Shown here: positions 26,104-34,366 of the stretch, piece after piece | Layout of the letters: each line of letters begins with the position of its first letter | How positions within the stretch are numbered: the first letter of the stretch is position 1 | Source of the DNA: Pseudomonas poae | GTDB lineage: Bacteria; Pseudomonadota; Gammaproteobacteria; Pseudomonadales; Pseudomonadaceae | Direction: 5' to 3' | Assembly: GCA_028869255.1 (NCBI GenBank) | Contig: CP110972.1 | Location: 563,001 to 627,000 of the forward strand | Length of the DNA: 64,000 nt | Position numbers and translations under genes: made by a program | The notes under the pieces: model-generated | Seen by the model: the letters and a program-made list of their open reading frames with translations, nothing else | Database searches by the model: none | Told to the model about the DNA's origin: nothing

Positions 26104-26513
26104 TAGTGACTCCATTAAGACAAATAAAAAATTACGAAGCCATTTCACGCTAAGTCTTCAGAAAAGCCGTTGCCTGAAAATGACGTCGTCTACGTCCGTC
26201 CTTAATGTCATCGAGTCGCCAAACCCGGTCGCTCACAGAGCGAACGAGCGACTATAGGTTTAGCTTTTGAAAAGTGGGAGTCCGTTGCTTCCGCATGGAC
26301 TCTAGGACGTTGCCCGAATTAACTAATATCGCCCAGCTCCACGCTACCCCTCGTACGATGGGCCACTTGATCAGCTAGACCCACGCAATCGTAGGCATGC
26401 ACCTGGATTGAAGTAGTCCATTTCTGAAACGTTAAAACCACCCCTATACCCGTCTTACCTCCGCTGTCGCGCCTTCTTATAGTCGTGCGCCTCAGTCACT
26501 TGGAGGTGCACGC
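26104..26513. other. 410-bp intergenic region before the toxin-like gene
   Basis: No gene, REP or clear terminator is seen. The sequence is less GC-rich than the core chromosome. A GGAGGTG ribosome-binding site lies at its right end. Confidence 0.4.
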
Positions 26514-27489
26514 ATGCAGGGACCCTACGCATTTATCAATGAGCGACCGCAACCTTATCCACTGCTCAAACTCAGCCTTTCTCTTAATCCCCATACGCAC
26601 ACCAAATTCGACACCCTCAACCAGCACATCCGCAACACCTTGGTATTGCCTGGGCAATTGGTGATCATCGGGGACAGCCGAACCGCGTCTTGCACTGCTG
26701 AAGAGGCATGGCTGATGCGTTCGGCGCTGAATATAAAACTCGCCCTGTTGGCGTATTCCGCAACTGATCAATTCCTGATCAAAAACTATGATCAGTTACA
26801 AACCATCTTGTCTTACACCTCCCTCGGCCTCGGAAGCGCCAGCAGTGGCTGGAGCAAACACCTGTCGCAAGTCGAGAGGACGCTTATGGACATCGACGAT
26901 TTGCATAAGCAGTACTTGAGGAGGGACGCCGTGGGGGTGAGGGAGGAGTTTCTGGCTAAGCGTAGGGCGCTGTTTGCAAGGTTGGATAGCCAAATTTCGG
27001 GTATGGCGCGCTTTGGTACGGGGTTGAAAAATGAAGGTTCGATTAAAAAAATGCTCGGAATTTCCAGTAGGAGTTACTGGCACCATGGAGAAATTCGTGG
27101 GTATGAGGAGCGGGTCAGGCGTGTAGCCAAGGCTTCGCAGATTTTGAAGAAGGGGACTTACATTGGGATAGCGCTGGATGTAGGGGCGACGGCGCTGGAG
27201 ATAGCGCAGGCGTGTACGACAGGACGTGAGCAAGAGTGTACGCAGGCGAAATATGTTGAAGGGGGTAAGTTGGTGCTAGGCGTTGGGGGGGGCATCGTTG
27301 GGCGGAAGTGTTGGTACCTTTGTGGGGATAGGCGCCTGCATGATTGTTTTTGGCATACCTACAGCAGGCGCCGGAGCATTGGCATGTGCCATTGTTGGCG
27401 GAGCCGCAGGTGGACTCGCCTTAGGCAAAGCCGGAAGCGCTTTCGGAGAAGCCACAGGAAAAGTTCTCTATGAGACTGTGAGGGATTAA
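26514..27489 (+). pseudogene. Putative pore-forming toxin / T6SS-effector-like protein, frameshifted
   Basis: Two overlapping frames combine into a protein of about 324 residues. The start ATG 26514 follows GGAGG. The N-terminal part has LPGQLVIIGDSRTASCTAEE. A central helical part (SLGLGSASSGWSKHL, then KKMLGISSRSYWHH) follows. The C-terminal part is a Gly/Ala-rich pair of hydrophobic segments (GVGGASLGGSVGTFVGIGAC and GALACAIVGGAAGGLALGKA). This resembles what I recall of glycine-zipper, possibly pore-forming effectors delivered by type VI secretion in pseudomonads (inference). The break is a run of eight G (27285-27292). Seven G restores the frame. The next gene encodes a small membrane protein suited to immunity. 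Confidence 0.55.
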
Positions 27490-27849
27490 ATGGTGTTCGA
27501 ATACATCGGCATGTGCTCGTCCGTCATCATGCTACTCAGCATCCCTCTCACATTTTTTGTAATGTTCAAAAAGCTCGACGCAGCAGAACGCTATGTGGAA
27601 CACAGCGACTATGTAATCCTGCACAGGCGGATTTTCCGTAATGCTCCATTTGAAGGCCGACAGGTACGCCTATTTGCCATGGCTATCATCATTCTTATCC
27701 CAAAAGTACTCCAATGGAGGCGTTTAGTAAGGGTTGAGGACGTTGAAAAAATCCCACGACATCTCAAGTACTGGATGGTCATACCGACACTGATTGCTTT
27801 CACATCCGCTACCGTCATGTGTATCAGCTGGCTTCTTATGGAAAATTAA
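27490..27849 (+). CDS. Small three-pass membrane protein, candidate immunity protein
   Basis: A 119-residue protein with three hydrophobic segments (about 5-26, 60-74, 94-116) separated by basic loops. No family is recognised. It starts on the base after the stop of the toxin-like gene, so the two are co-transcribed and probably coupled. A small polytopic membrane protein immediately downstream of a pore-former-like gene is the classic immunity arrangement (inference). Codon use is less GC-biased than the core genes, in line with an accessory origin. Confidence 0.55.
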   Translation: MVFEYIGMCSSVIMLLSIPLTFFVMFKKLDAAERYVEHSDYVILHRRIFRNAPFEGRQVRLFAMAIIILIPKVLQWRRLVRVEDVEKIPRHLKYWMVIPTLIAFTSATVMCISWLLMEN

Positions 27850-27883
27850 TCCTCCCTGCAATACGGGCAACTCTCTGTCGCCC

Positions 27884-28924
27884 TCAATGCCGATGCCGAT
27901 GATGCACATCCGGAAAATGCGCATGGCTATGCCTCACCACACTGTGCTCATGCACATGACTATGCGGCTGCGCCGGGTCCCACTCAAACCCATGCTCATG
28001 CTGATGATGCTCATCATGCACATGCCGGTGCCCGTGCTCCGTCGCCTCATGCCGATGCTCATGGGCGTGCCGCTCCGTGAGGTGCAGCCAAACCCCAACG
28101 GCCATCAGCGCGGACGCAACCCAGAACGCGACTGTCACCGACTCCCCGAACGCCAGCAGCGCCACCGCAGCCCCCAGGAACGGCGCCGTCGAGAAGTAGG
28201 CGCCGGTTCGCGCACTGCCCAGCCCGCGCAACGCCAGCACAAACATGACCAGGCTGATGCCATACCCCAGAAACCCGACCAATAAGATAGGCGTCAATTG
28301 CGCCAAAGCCGGTATCTGCGCGCCGAGATACAGCGCCAGGCTGCAATTCACCACGCCGGCAATCAGCCCTTTGACGCCCGCGATAAACAACGCGTCCGAC
28401 GCTGAAACCTTGCGCGTCAGGTTGTTATCGATCCCCCAGCACAAGCACGCTACGGCGACTGCAAACGGGCCGATCCAGTCGTGGCTGGCGCCGCCGCCAT
28501 CGGACCATGACAACACTAAACCGCCCATGACTATCGCGATCATGCCGATAATCAGGCGGCGGTCTGCGTTTTCTCTGAACACCAGCCAGGCGATGACGGC
28601 GGTCAACACCGATTCAAGGTTGAGCATCAGGGCGGCGGTTGCGCCGGCGGTGCGGGTCAGGCCGAACATCAGGGCTACGGGGCCGAGGATGCCGCCGAAG
28701 GCGATGGCGCCGATCAGCCACGGCCATTCGGAGGGGGCCAGGCCGCTGGGTTGCCAGCCGCGATCGCGGATCAGGCGTACGCCGGCGAGGCCGATGCCGC
28801 TGCCCAGGTAGAGCAGGCCGGCGAGCAGCACGGGCGAGAGGCTCAGGCCGAGACTTTTGGCGAGCGGGGTGCTGGCGCCGAACAGGGCGGCGGCCGCTAG
28901 GGCATAAACAATACTGAGGTTCAT
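27884..28924 (-). CDS. EamA/DMT-family transporter with histidine-rich C-terminal tail
   Basis: A 346-residue inner-membrane protein. Ten predicted transmembrane helices in two EamA repeats (about 1-135 and 145-280) start with MNLSIVYALAAAALFGASTP. The last 65 or so residues are a soluble tail with more than 20 histidines in HxH and HEH clusters (for example HAHEHRHEATEHGHRHVHDE). DMT proteins export metabolites or take up small solutes. The tail strongly suggests binding or sensing of Zn, Ni, Co or Cu. The same tail pattern is common in zinc transporters. No metal regulator is adjacent. Confidence 0.88.
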   Translation of the reverse strand: MNLSIVYALAAAALFGASTPLAKSLGLSLSPVLLAGLLYLGSGIGLAGVRLIRDRGWQPSGLAPSEWPWLIGAIAFGGILGPVALMFGLTRTAGATAALMLNLESVLTAVIAWLVFRENADRRLIIGMIAIVMGGLVLSWSDGGGASHDWIGPFAVAVACLCWGIDNNLTRKVSASDALFIAGVKGLIAGVVNCSLALYLGAQIPALAQLTPILLVGFLGYGISLVMFVLALRGLGSARTGAYFSTAPFLGAAVALLAFGESVTVAFWVASALMAVGVWLHLTERHAHEHRHEATEHGHRHVHDEHHQHEHGFEWDPAQPHSHVHEHSVVRHSHAHFPDVHHRHRH

Positions 28925-28974
28925 GGGCCGTCCTCGAGAGTTCAGCCCATGATACGTGGTAAATCCCGGGGGAT

Positions 28975-29310
28975 TTACTGCGCGGTTTTCAGCTTGATCA
29001 CATCACCCGAAATGCTGGTGGTGTAACCGCTCAGCACCCAGGCCCAGAACCATTTTTCCTGGATCTGGGTATTGATCAGCGCGTCGCCGCCTTTTGCCTT
29101 GATGGCAGCATCCTGGGCGCGCACGAAACGGCTGTTCTGGCCGATTGGGATGATGCCGAACAACATGATACCGGTGGCGCTGGCTTGGCTGTGGCCGATC
29201 ACGGTGTATTGGCTGCTGTCGTACTGCGGGGATTTGATGGCGGTGCCGGTGCAACCTGCAAGCGCGAAACCGAGAACAGCTGCTGCAACCACTTTACTGA
29301 CGTACTTCAC
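28975..29310 (-). CDS. Small lipoprotein (TRL-like)
   Basis: A 111-residue protein with signal peptide and lipobox ALAGC (Cys near residue 19). The mature part contains GIMLFGIIPIGQNSRFVRAQ and a hydrophobic WFWAWVLSGY stretch, which resembles the TRL-like lipoprotein family. The start GTG 29310 is favoured by GGAG 6 nt upstream. An in-frame ATG at 29331 overlaps this site. The function is unknown. Confidence 0.72.
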   Translation of the reverse strand: MKYVSKVVAAAVLGFALAGCTGTAIKSPQYDSSQYTVIGHSQASATGIMLFGIIPIGQNSRFVRAQDAAIKAKGGDALINTQIQEKWFWAWVLSGYTTSISGDVIKLKTAQ

Positions 29311-29476
29311 GGGGTAACTCCATGGGCTCAATAGTCGAGATTCAATTCTCGAAGGCGCGCCACTCTAATGCCCGTAACGTCAGATTGGAATTATTTGCCC
29401 GAAAATTTCATCTTCAAGCCAGCGCTACCGACACGCGCTTGTAGCTCCTGTTCGGTGGAGCGTTGCATGAGGTTGC

Positions 29477-29682
29477 TTAAGCGAGCAGGTCTTCGTAAAA
29501 AGCGTCGTAGGGTTTGGTCGCGTGGGCGATCTGGATTTCCATAATCCACAAGCCTGCATTCGGGTAGTGCTCGAAGTCGCCCAGGTCGCCGCTGCGGTGG
29601 ATGGCCTTCCAGGTCATGGCCTGTAGCGCATGGATTCAATGCTGTAGGCGGCGCCCACGGCTTCTCTGGGTTGTGCGGACAC
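29477..29682 (-). pseudogene. Small hypothetical gene, apparently frameshifted
   Basis: GTG at 29682 with AAGGAAA upstream opens a coding-like frame (SAQPREAVGAAYSIESMRYR). The frame then shifts to ATG 29617 and reads TWKAIHRSGDLGDFEHYPNA and onward to TAA at 29479-29477. Adding one G to the AGGCC at about 29618-29622 gives a continuous 68-residue protein. The second part alone (46 residues) could also be an independent ORF. No family is recognised. A further short frame downstream (MQRSTEQELQARVG) to 29391 also looks coding-like but is unsupported. Confidence 0.4.
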
Positions 29683-29765
29683 CGGGTTTTCCTTGGGTAG
29701 TGTTATTTCTTTTGCTATGTAGCGACTCGATGACAGAGCCCAACCCTGAAAACACCGAAGAGCAC

Positions 29766-29856
29766 ATGTGGGAGCGGGCTTGCTCGCGAAGGCAGTTTGT
29801 CAGGCACATAGATACTGGCAGACCCACTGCCTTCGCGAGCAAGCCCGCTCCCACAT
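29766..29856. repeat. REPIN (TGTGGGAGCGGGC type)
   Basis: Inverted REP units ATGTGGGAGCGGGCTTGCTC at the left and its complement at the right are extended by CGCGAAGGCAGT, with a loop of about 28 nt. Confidence 0.9.
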
Positions 29857-29870
29857 TAAACTGTGCTCAG

Positions 29871-30449
29871 TCAGAGATGCAGCCAGGCCAGGCTGCCGAG
29901 TACCACGGCCACACCGCCGGCCGTGTACGACATGCGTTTAAGCCATTCCTTGCGCGTCAGCAACGTAATCGCCGCCAACGAAATCGCGATCTGAATTGCG
30001 GTCATCGCCTGGGCCCAGCGATGATGTTGATGCAGGGCCTGTTCCGATTTCTCATCCCATTGCTTCGAGGTCGCTTCGAGTATTTCCGCCTGTTTGCGCA
30101 CCTCTTCCTTCTGGCTTTTGTAGCGCTCGATCTCATCCTTGTAATGCGCGGCGTCCACGCCGGGAATGTGCGTGGCCAGTTCCGCGAGGTTTTGGCGGCT
30201 GGACTTGGCCTGGTAGTAGTTCCACTGATTGGCGGCTTCGGTCTTGATGATGGCGGCGTTGTTCTTGTCCATCGCCGCTTCGCTTTCGCTGGAGCCGGCC
30301 TGGTAACTGAGCATCGCGCCGACCGTGGCCATGATGGCGGTCATTACCGCGATGCGGCTGGCGAAGGTGTCTGCGCGGCCGTGGGCATGTTCGGTGGTGT
30401 GTTCGAGGTGTTTTTCGTGGGGGCTGGGGACTTCGAAGGCTTCGGACAT
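29871..30449 (-). CDS. DUF4337 domain protein
   Basis: A 192-residue protein of the DUF4337 family. It has a His/Glu-rich N-terminus, a transmembrane helix near 35-55 (IAVMTAIMATVGAMLSYQAG), and a soluble coiled helical region (about 60-140) with NQWNYYQAKSSRQ. Two closely spaced C-terminal membrane helices follow (about 145-190). The function is unknown. It stands alone between REP sequence and the DUF2784 gene. Confidence 0.85.
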   Translation of the reverse strand: MSEAFEVPSPHEKHLEHTTEHAHGRADTFASRIAVMTAIMATVGAMLSYQAGSSESEAAMDKNNAAIIKTEAANQWNYYQAKSSRQNLAELATHIPGVDAAHYKDEIERYKSQKEEVRKQAEILEATSKQWDEKSEQALHQHHRWAQAMTAIQIAISLAAITLLTRKEWLKRMSYTAGGVAVVLGSLAWLHL

Positions 30450-30503
30450 GGGGGCGTCTGTGAAGGGACTGAGGGAGTTTGATTCTTCACCAGTGAAGCT
30501 GTC

Positions 30504-30869
30504 TCAATCCTGTACGTAACGCCGGATCAGCCACCCATACAGCGTGATATTGATCAACAGCACCAAGGCACCCAGCCCCAGCTGAATCTGCGGGGTCAGC
30601 CCGGCGGGGTAGATCAGCGCCAGGATGTAATGCTCGATAAACCCCGCGCCATATCCATCCTGACCGGCGAGGTGACGCAGCAGGTTTTCCCAGCGGGTCA
30701 GCGGGCAGGGCAGGTGGAACACCTCCACCGCCACCCCCCAGGCGGCAGCGGGCAGGTGCAGCCCGATAACCGGTCGCCATTTAAGGGCCAGCAGGCCGCC
30801 GAACAGCACGAACAGGATAAAACACAGGTGAAACAGCACCAGGCTGTCGGCGGCTAGGCGGTAGAGCAT
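30504..30869 (-). CDS. DUF2784 domain membrane protein
   Basis: A 121-residue inner-membrane protein. It has four hydrophobic segments and the DUF2784 pattern LFHLCFILFVLFGGLL, CPLTRWENLLR and FIEHYI. The role is unknown. It lies 54 bp upstream of the DUF4337 gene on the same strand. Confidence 0.88.
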   Translation of the reverse strand: MLYRLAADSLVLFHLCFILFVLFGGLLALKWRPVIGLHLPAAAWGVAVEVFHLPCPLTRWENLLRHLAGQDGYGAGFIEHYILALIYPAGLTPQIQLGLGALVLLINITLYGWLIRRYVQD

Positions 30870-30977
30870 TGCGCGCGCTTCTAAAGGAGGGGGGCACAGT
30901 CTAAAGGGTTGCTTGCGGGCAAGTGTGGCCGTTATTGTGCTGAATCCTTTTAGTCCTTCCCCCAGGGTTTTGTTGTG

Positions 30978-31667
30978 ATGAATGCACCGCGTACCGCAGT
31001 CGGTCCGATCAAGGCCGTGATTTTTGATATGGACGGGTTATTGCTGGACACGGAAGGCATCTACACCGAAGTCACACAGATCATCGCCGAACGCTACGGC
31101 CGTACCTACGACTGGGGGATCAAGCAACACATTATCGGGCGCGGTGCCCAGGACCTGGCCGACTACGTGGTCAAGGCGCTGGACCTGCCGATTACCTCGG
31201 CCGAGTTTCTGCAAATCCGTGAACCGCTGATGAGCGAGCGTTTCCCCAAGGCCCTGGGCATGCCCGGTGCCGAAGCGCTGGTGCGGCATTTGAAGGCTCA
31301 CAATATTCCAATTGCCGTGGGCACCAGTTCGTCGCGCAATTCGTTTGGCCACAAAACCACCTTGCACCGCGAGTGGTTCAGCTTGTTCGGCACGATCGTC
31401 ACGGCCGACGACCCGGAAGTCGGCGCCGCCAAGCCTGCGCCGGATATCTTCCTCACTGCCGCCCGCCGTCTGGGCGTAGCGCCCAAGGATTGCCTGGTGT
31501 TCGAGGATTCGCCCTTCGGTGTGACTGCCGCCAAGGCCGCCCACATGACCGCCATCGCCGTGCCCGATGAGGCCATGGCTGACAGCAAGTACCACCATGC
31601 CGACCAGATCATCCGCAAACTCGCGGATTTCGACCTGGCCGCCTATGGCCTGCCTCCAATGTACTGA
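30978..31667 (+). CDS. HAD-superfamily phosphatase (HAD-IA, GS1/beta-phosphoglucomutase-like)
   Basis: A 229-residue hydrolase. Motif I is VIFDMDGLLLDTE with the nucleophile and acid/base aspartates. A helical cap follows, then motif II TSSS, the motif III lysine in GAAKPAPDIF, and motif IV VFEDSPFGV. The closest named relatives are pseudouridine-5'-phosphatase-like and sugar-phosphate phosphatases. The substrate is not predictable. A GTG codon 3 nt upstream (30975) is an alternative start. Confidence 0.88.
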   Translation: MNAPRTAVGPIKAVIFDMDGLLLDTEGIYTEVTQIIAERYGRTYDWGIKQHIIGRGAQDLADYVVKALDLPITSAEFLQIREPLMSERFPKALGMPGAEALVRHLKAHNIPIAVGTSSSRNSFGHKTTLHREWFSLFGTIVTADDPEVGAAKPAPDIFLTAARRLGVAPKDCLVFEDSPFGVTAAKAAHMTAIAVPDEAMADSKYHHADQIIRKLADFDLAAYGLPPMY

Positions 31668-31680
31668 CGCAACGTGGCCC

Positions 31681-31709
31681 AATGTGGGAGGGAGGCCCCC
31701 GCCCACATT
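31681..31709. repeat. Short REP palindrome
   Basis: AATGTGGG and CCCACATT pair around a G/C-rich centre directly after the HAD gene. Confidence 0.6.
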
Positions 31710-31733
31710 GGGTTTTGCAGTGTTCCAGCAAGC

Positions 31734-32480
31734 CTAGGCGCTGAAACCGCCATCAATCGTCAGGCTTGCCCCGGTGATGTAACCCGCTTCCGGCCCGGCC
31801 AGATAGGCGACGAAGCTGGCAATCTCTTCTACATGCCCATAACGCCCAACTGCCATCAACCCGATCAGACTCTCGGCGAACTCACTGTTCGCCGGGTTCA
31901 TATCGGTGTCCACCGGCCCAGGCTGCACGTTATTGATGGTGATGCCACGCGGCCCCAAATCCCGCGCCAAACCCTTGGTCAACCCTACCAGCGCCGCCTT
32001 GCTCATCGCATACGGCCCGCCGCCGCCAAACGGCATGCGCTCGGCGTTGGTGCTGCCGATATTGATCACCCTGCCGCCTTCAGCCATGTGCTTGGCCGCT
32101 TCCTGAGTGGCGATAAACACGCTGCGTACGTTGATCGCCAAGGTCTGGTCGAAATCTTCCAGCTTGAAGTCTTCAAGCGGTGCGATGGCCAATACACCTG
32201 CGTTGTTCACCAAAATATCGATGCGCCCAAAGGCTTCAACGGTGGCGTTGACCGCGTTGCGAATCGCCGTGGCATCGGCGCTGTCGGCCTGAATCGCCAG
32301 GGCTTTGCCGCCTTCGCTGATCACGCTGTTCTGCAGTTCTTCGGCTTTTGCGGCCGAGCTGACATAGGTGAAGGCGACGGCTGCACCTTGCGCGGCCAGG
32401 CGCTTGACGATGGCGGCGCCGATGCCGCGGGAACCGCCTTGAATCAAGGCGACTTTGCCGCTGAGGTTTTGTGTGGTCAT
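31734..32480 (-). CDS. Short-chain dehydrogenase/reductase (SDR)
   Basis: A 248-residue classical SDR. The cofactor motif is GGSRGIGAAI near 15-24, followed by NNAG near 90. The catalytic Ser is in INIGST and the YxxxK pair in PYAMSKAAL. The final GASLTIDGGFSA is typical. The usual TGxxxGxG Thr is replaced by Gly. The start at 32480 is chosen over a frame reaching 32657. It is divergent from a LysR regulator that probably controls it. The substrate is unknown. Confidence 0.9.
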   Translation of the reverse strand: MTTQNLSGKVALIQGGSRGIGAAIVKRLAAQGAAVAFTYVSSAAKAEELQNSVISEGGKALAIQADSADATAIRNAVNATVEAFGRIDILVNNAGVLAIAPLEDFKLEDFDQTLAINVRSVFIATQEAAKHMAEGGRVINIGSTNAERMPFGGGGPYAMSKAALVGLTKGLARDLGPRGITINNVQPGPVDTDMNPANSEFAESLIGLMAVGRYGHVEEIASFVAYLAGPEAGYITGASLTIDGGFSA

Positions 32481-32587
32481 GTCGATCTCCAATTGAGTTG
32501 ATGAGCCGAGTATCGACCTCACCCGGACAACCCGGTAGACCGCGATTGCTATAGTCTGTGTAAACCAAAAGTTTAGAATGGTGCGAT

Positions 32588-33511
32588 ATGGAGAGCTTCG
32601 GCAGTATCGAATGCTTTGTGCGCAGCGCTGAAGGCGGCAGCTTCGCCGAGGCTGCACGGCACCTGAGCCTGACCCCGGCGGCGGTCGGCAAAAGCGTCGC
32701 CAAGCTGGAAGCGCGCCTCGGCGTCAGGTTGTTTCAACGCAGCACCCGGCGTTTAACCCTGACCGAAGCCGGCAAGCTGTTCCTCGACGAAGTCAGCGGC
32801 AGTCTCACCACTATCCAGAACGCCGTCGCCAACCTGGCCAGCGCTGAAGGGCGGCCGGTGGGCACGCTCAAGGTCAGCATGGGCACGGTGTTCGGCAATC
32901 GGTATGTGGTGCCGCTGCTAGGGGCGTTTATGCGGCGTTTTCCGGATATCAGCCCCGACTGGCATTTCGATAACCGCCAGGTTGACCTGATCGGCCAGGG
33001 CTTCGATGCCGCTATCGGCGGCGGTTTCGAGCTGCCGCAAGGCGTCGTCGCCCGCAAGCTGTCACCGGCCCATCGTGTGCTGGTGGCGTCGTCCGATTAC
33101 CTGGCCCGCCGCCCGCCGGTGCTGACCCCCGAAGACCTGGCGCGCTGCAGCGGCATCCTGATCCGCTCCCCGCAGACCGGCCGCGTGCGTTCCTGGCAAC
33201 TGACCAGCCTTGAGCGTGAACATCGCCCCTTGGTACTCAAGCCCGGCATGACCATGAGTGACTCCGAAGCCGCCTGTTGTGCCAGCGCCCAGGGCCTGGG
33301 GATTGCACTGGTGAGCATGCCGATGGCGGTGCCGTTTTTGCGCAGTGGCGAGGTGGTGCGCGTGCTACCCGACTGGTATGTGGATGACGGCAATATTTCC
33401 ATCTACTACGCCGAACATAAGTTGCTGCCGGGCAAGACCCGGGCGTTTGTGGATTTCATCATTGAGCAGTTTGCTGAGCAGAAACTGGGACGCCGCTTCA
33501 GTGCGATCTAA
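32588..33511 (+). CDS. LysR-family transcriptional regulator
   Basis: A 307-residue LysR protein. The N-terminal winged helix (about 1-60) contains FVRSAEGGSFAEAARHLSLT and the RLGVRLFQRSTRRLTLTEAG linker. The substrate-binding domain spans 90-300. It is divergently transcribed from the SDR gene with 107 bp between the start codons, the standard layout for control of the neighbouring dehydrogenase. Confidence 0.92.
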   Translation: MESFGSIECFVRSAEGGSFAEAARHLSLTPAAVGKSVAKLEARLGVRLFQRSTRRLTLTEAGKLFLDEVSGSLTTIQNAVANLASAEGRPVGTLKVSMGTVFGNRYVVPLLGAFMRRFPDISPDWHFDNRQVDLIGQGFDAAIGGGFELPQGVVARKLSPAHRVLVASSDYLARRPPVLTPEDLARCSGILIRSPQTGRVRSWQLTSLEREHRPLVLKPGMTMSDSEAACCASAQGLGIALVSMPMAVPFLRSGEVVRVLPDWYVDDGNISIYYAEHKLLPGKTRAFVDFIIEQFAEQKLGRRFSAI

Positions 33512-33530
33512 AGCCAGGCACACATCCAAA

Positions 33531-33619
33531 ATGTGGGAGGGGGCTTGCCCCGATGAGGGAGTGTCAGCTGGCTGATTTATTGCTGACCCACCGCTATCGG
33601 GGGCAAGCCCCTCCCACAT
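33531..33619. repeat. REPIN (TGTGGGAGGGGGC type)
   Basis: Left unit ATGTGGGAGGGGGCTTGCCC and its complement on the right flank a loop containing GTCAGC/GCTGAC. This is the ordinary form, against which the extended element at 8941 can be compared. Confidence 0.9.
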
Positions 33620-33624
33620 AGACC

Positions 33625-34353
33625 TCAGCGGCCGAACTGGCTTGGCCATCCGATGACTTTCTTTGGCCTTGGCGTCGCGTAAGTCCGGATCTTCGACGTC
33701 GACAACCCCAACCGTACCAGCGACTCGGCAATCGTCACCGCCGCCGTCACCCCATCCACCACCGGCACACCGGTACGTTGGCGAATCTGCTCATCCAGCC
33801 CGGCCATGCCGCCGCAGCCCAGGCAGATCACCTCGGCCTTGTCCTCGCTGATCGCCAGTTCCGCCTGGCGTACGATGGCTTCCATGGCGGCCAGCGGGTT
33901 TTCTTCCAGCTCCAGTACCGCCATGCCGCTGGCGCGCACCGAGGCGCAACGCTGGTACAGGCCGGCGAGTTTCAGGCGGTCTTCAATCAGCGGTACGGTG
34001 CGGTCCAGGGTGGTCACCACCGAGTAGGCGTGGCCCAGGAACATCGCGGTGCTGGCGGCCGCTTCAGTGATGTCGACCACCGGCACGTTCAATAATTCCT
34101 GCAAGCCTTCGCGGCCATGCTCGCCGTAGCCAGCCTGGATCACCGCATCAAACGGCTGGTCGTAGGCCATCACCCGGTCCATCACGGCGATGGCCGCCAG
34201 GTAGCTTTCAAAGTTGCCTTCCACCGATTCGGCGCCGAAGTAAGGCGTGAGCCCGACAATTTCGGTGCCCGGTGCGGCCACGGCCCGTGCCTGCTGGGCG
34301 ATGGTGTCGGTGATGGAGGCGGTGGTGTTGACGTTGACCACGAGGATACGCAT
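33625..34353 (-). CDS. Asp/Glu/hydantoin racemase-family protein, one catalytic Cys missing
   Basis: A 242-residue protein beginning MRILVVNVNTTASITDTIAQ, the start of the hydantoin/allantoin racemase family. The second catalytic site is present (VICLGCGGMAGL). The first, normally a Cys in ACFGDPG, reads IQAGYGEHG here and has no Cys. Racemase activity by the two-base mechanism is therefore doubtful, and a decarboxylase or other lyase role is possible. It lies 13 bp downstream of the NCS1 permease gene and is probably co-transcribed, linking it to hydantoin, allantoin or purine-derived substrates (inference). Confidence 0.82.
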   Translation of the reverse strand: MRILVVNVNTTASITDTIAQQARAVAAPGTEIVGLTPYFGAESVEGNFESYLAAIAVMDRVMAYDQPFDAVIQAGYGEHGREGLQELLNVPVVDITEAAASTAMFLGHAYSVVTTLDRTVPLIEDRLKLAGLYQRCASVRASGMAVLELEENPLAAMEAIVRQAELAISEDKAEVICLGCGGMAGLDEQIRQRTGVPVVDGVTAAVTIAESLVRLGLSTSKIRTYATPRPKKVIGWPSQFGR

Positions 34354-34366
34354 GGAATGTCCTTGA

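Noticed and set aside
27285..27292. Phase-variable G tract in the toxin-like gene
   Set aside because: Possible, but eight G is short for reliable phase variation and other frameshifts in the window argue for a general homopolymer problem. Kept only as an alternative.
25661..27849. Genomic island with attachment site at tRNA-Ser
   Set aside because: No integrase and no repeat of the tRNA 3' end was found downstream. Only the position and composition hint at it.
29391..29476. Further small gene downstream of the 29.5-kb hypothetical
   Set aside because: The frame starting MQRSTEQELQARVG looks coding-like but has no ribosome-binding site and only 25 codons.
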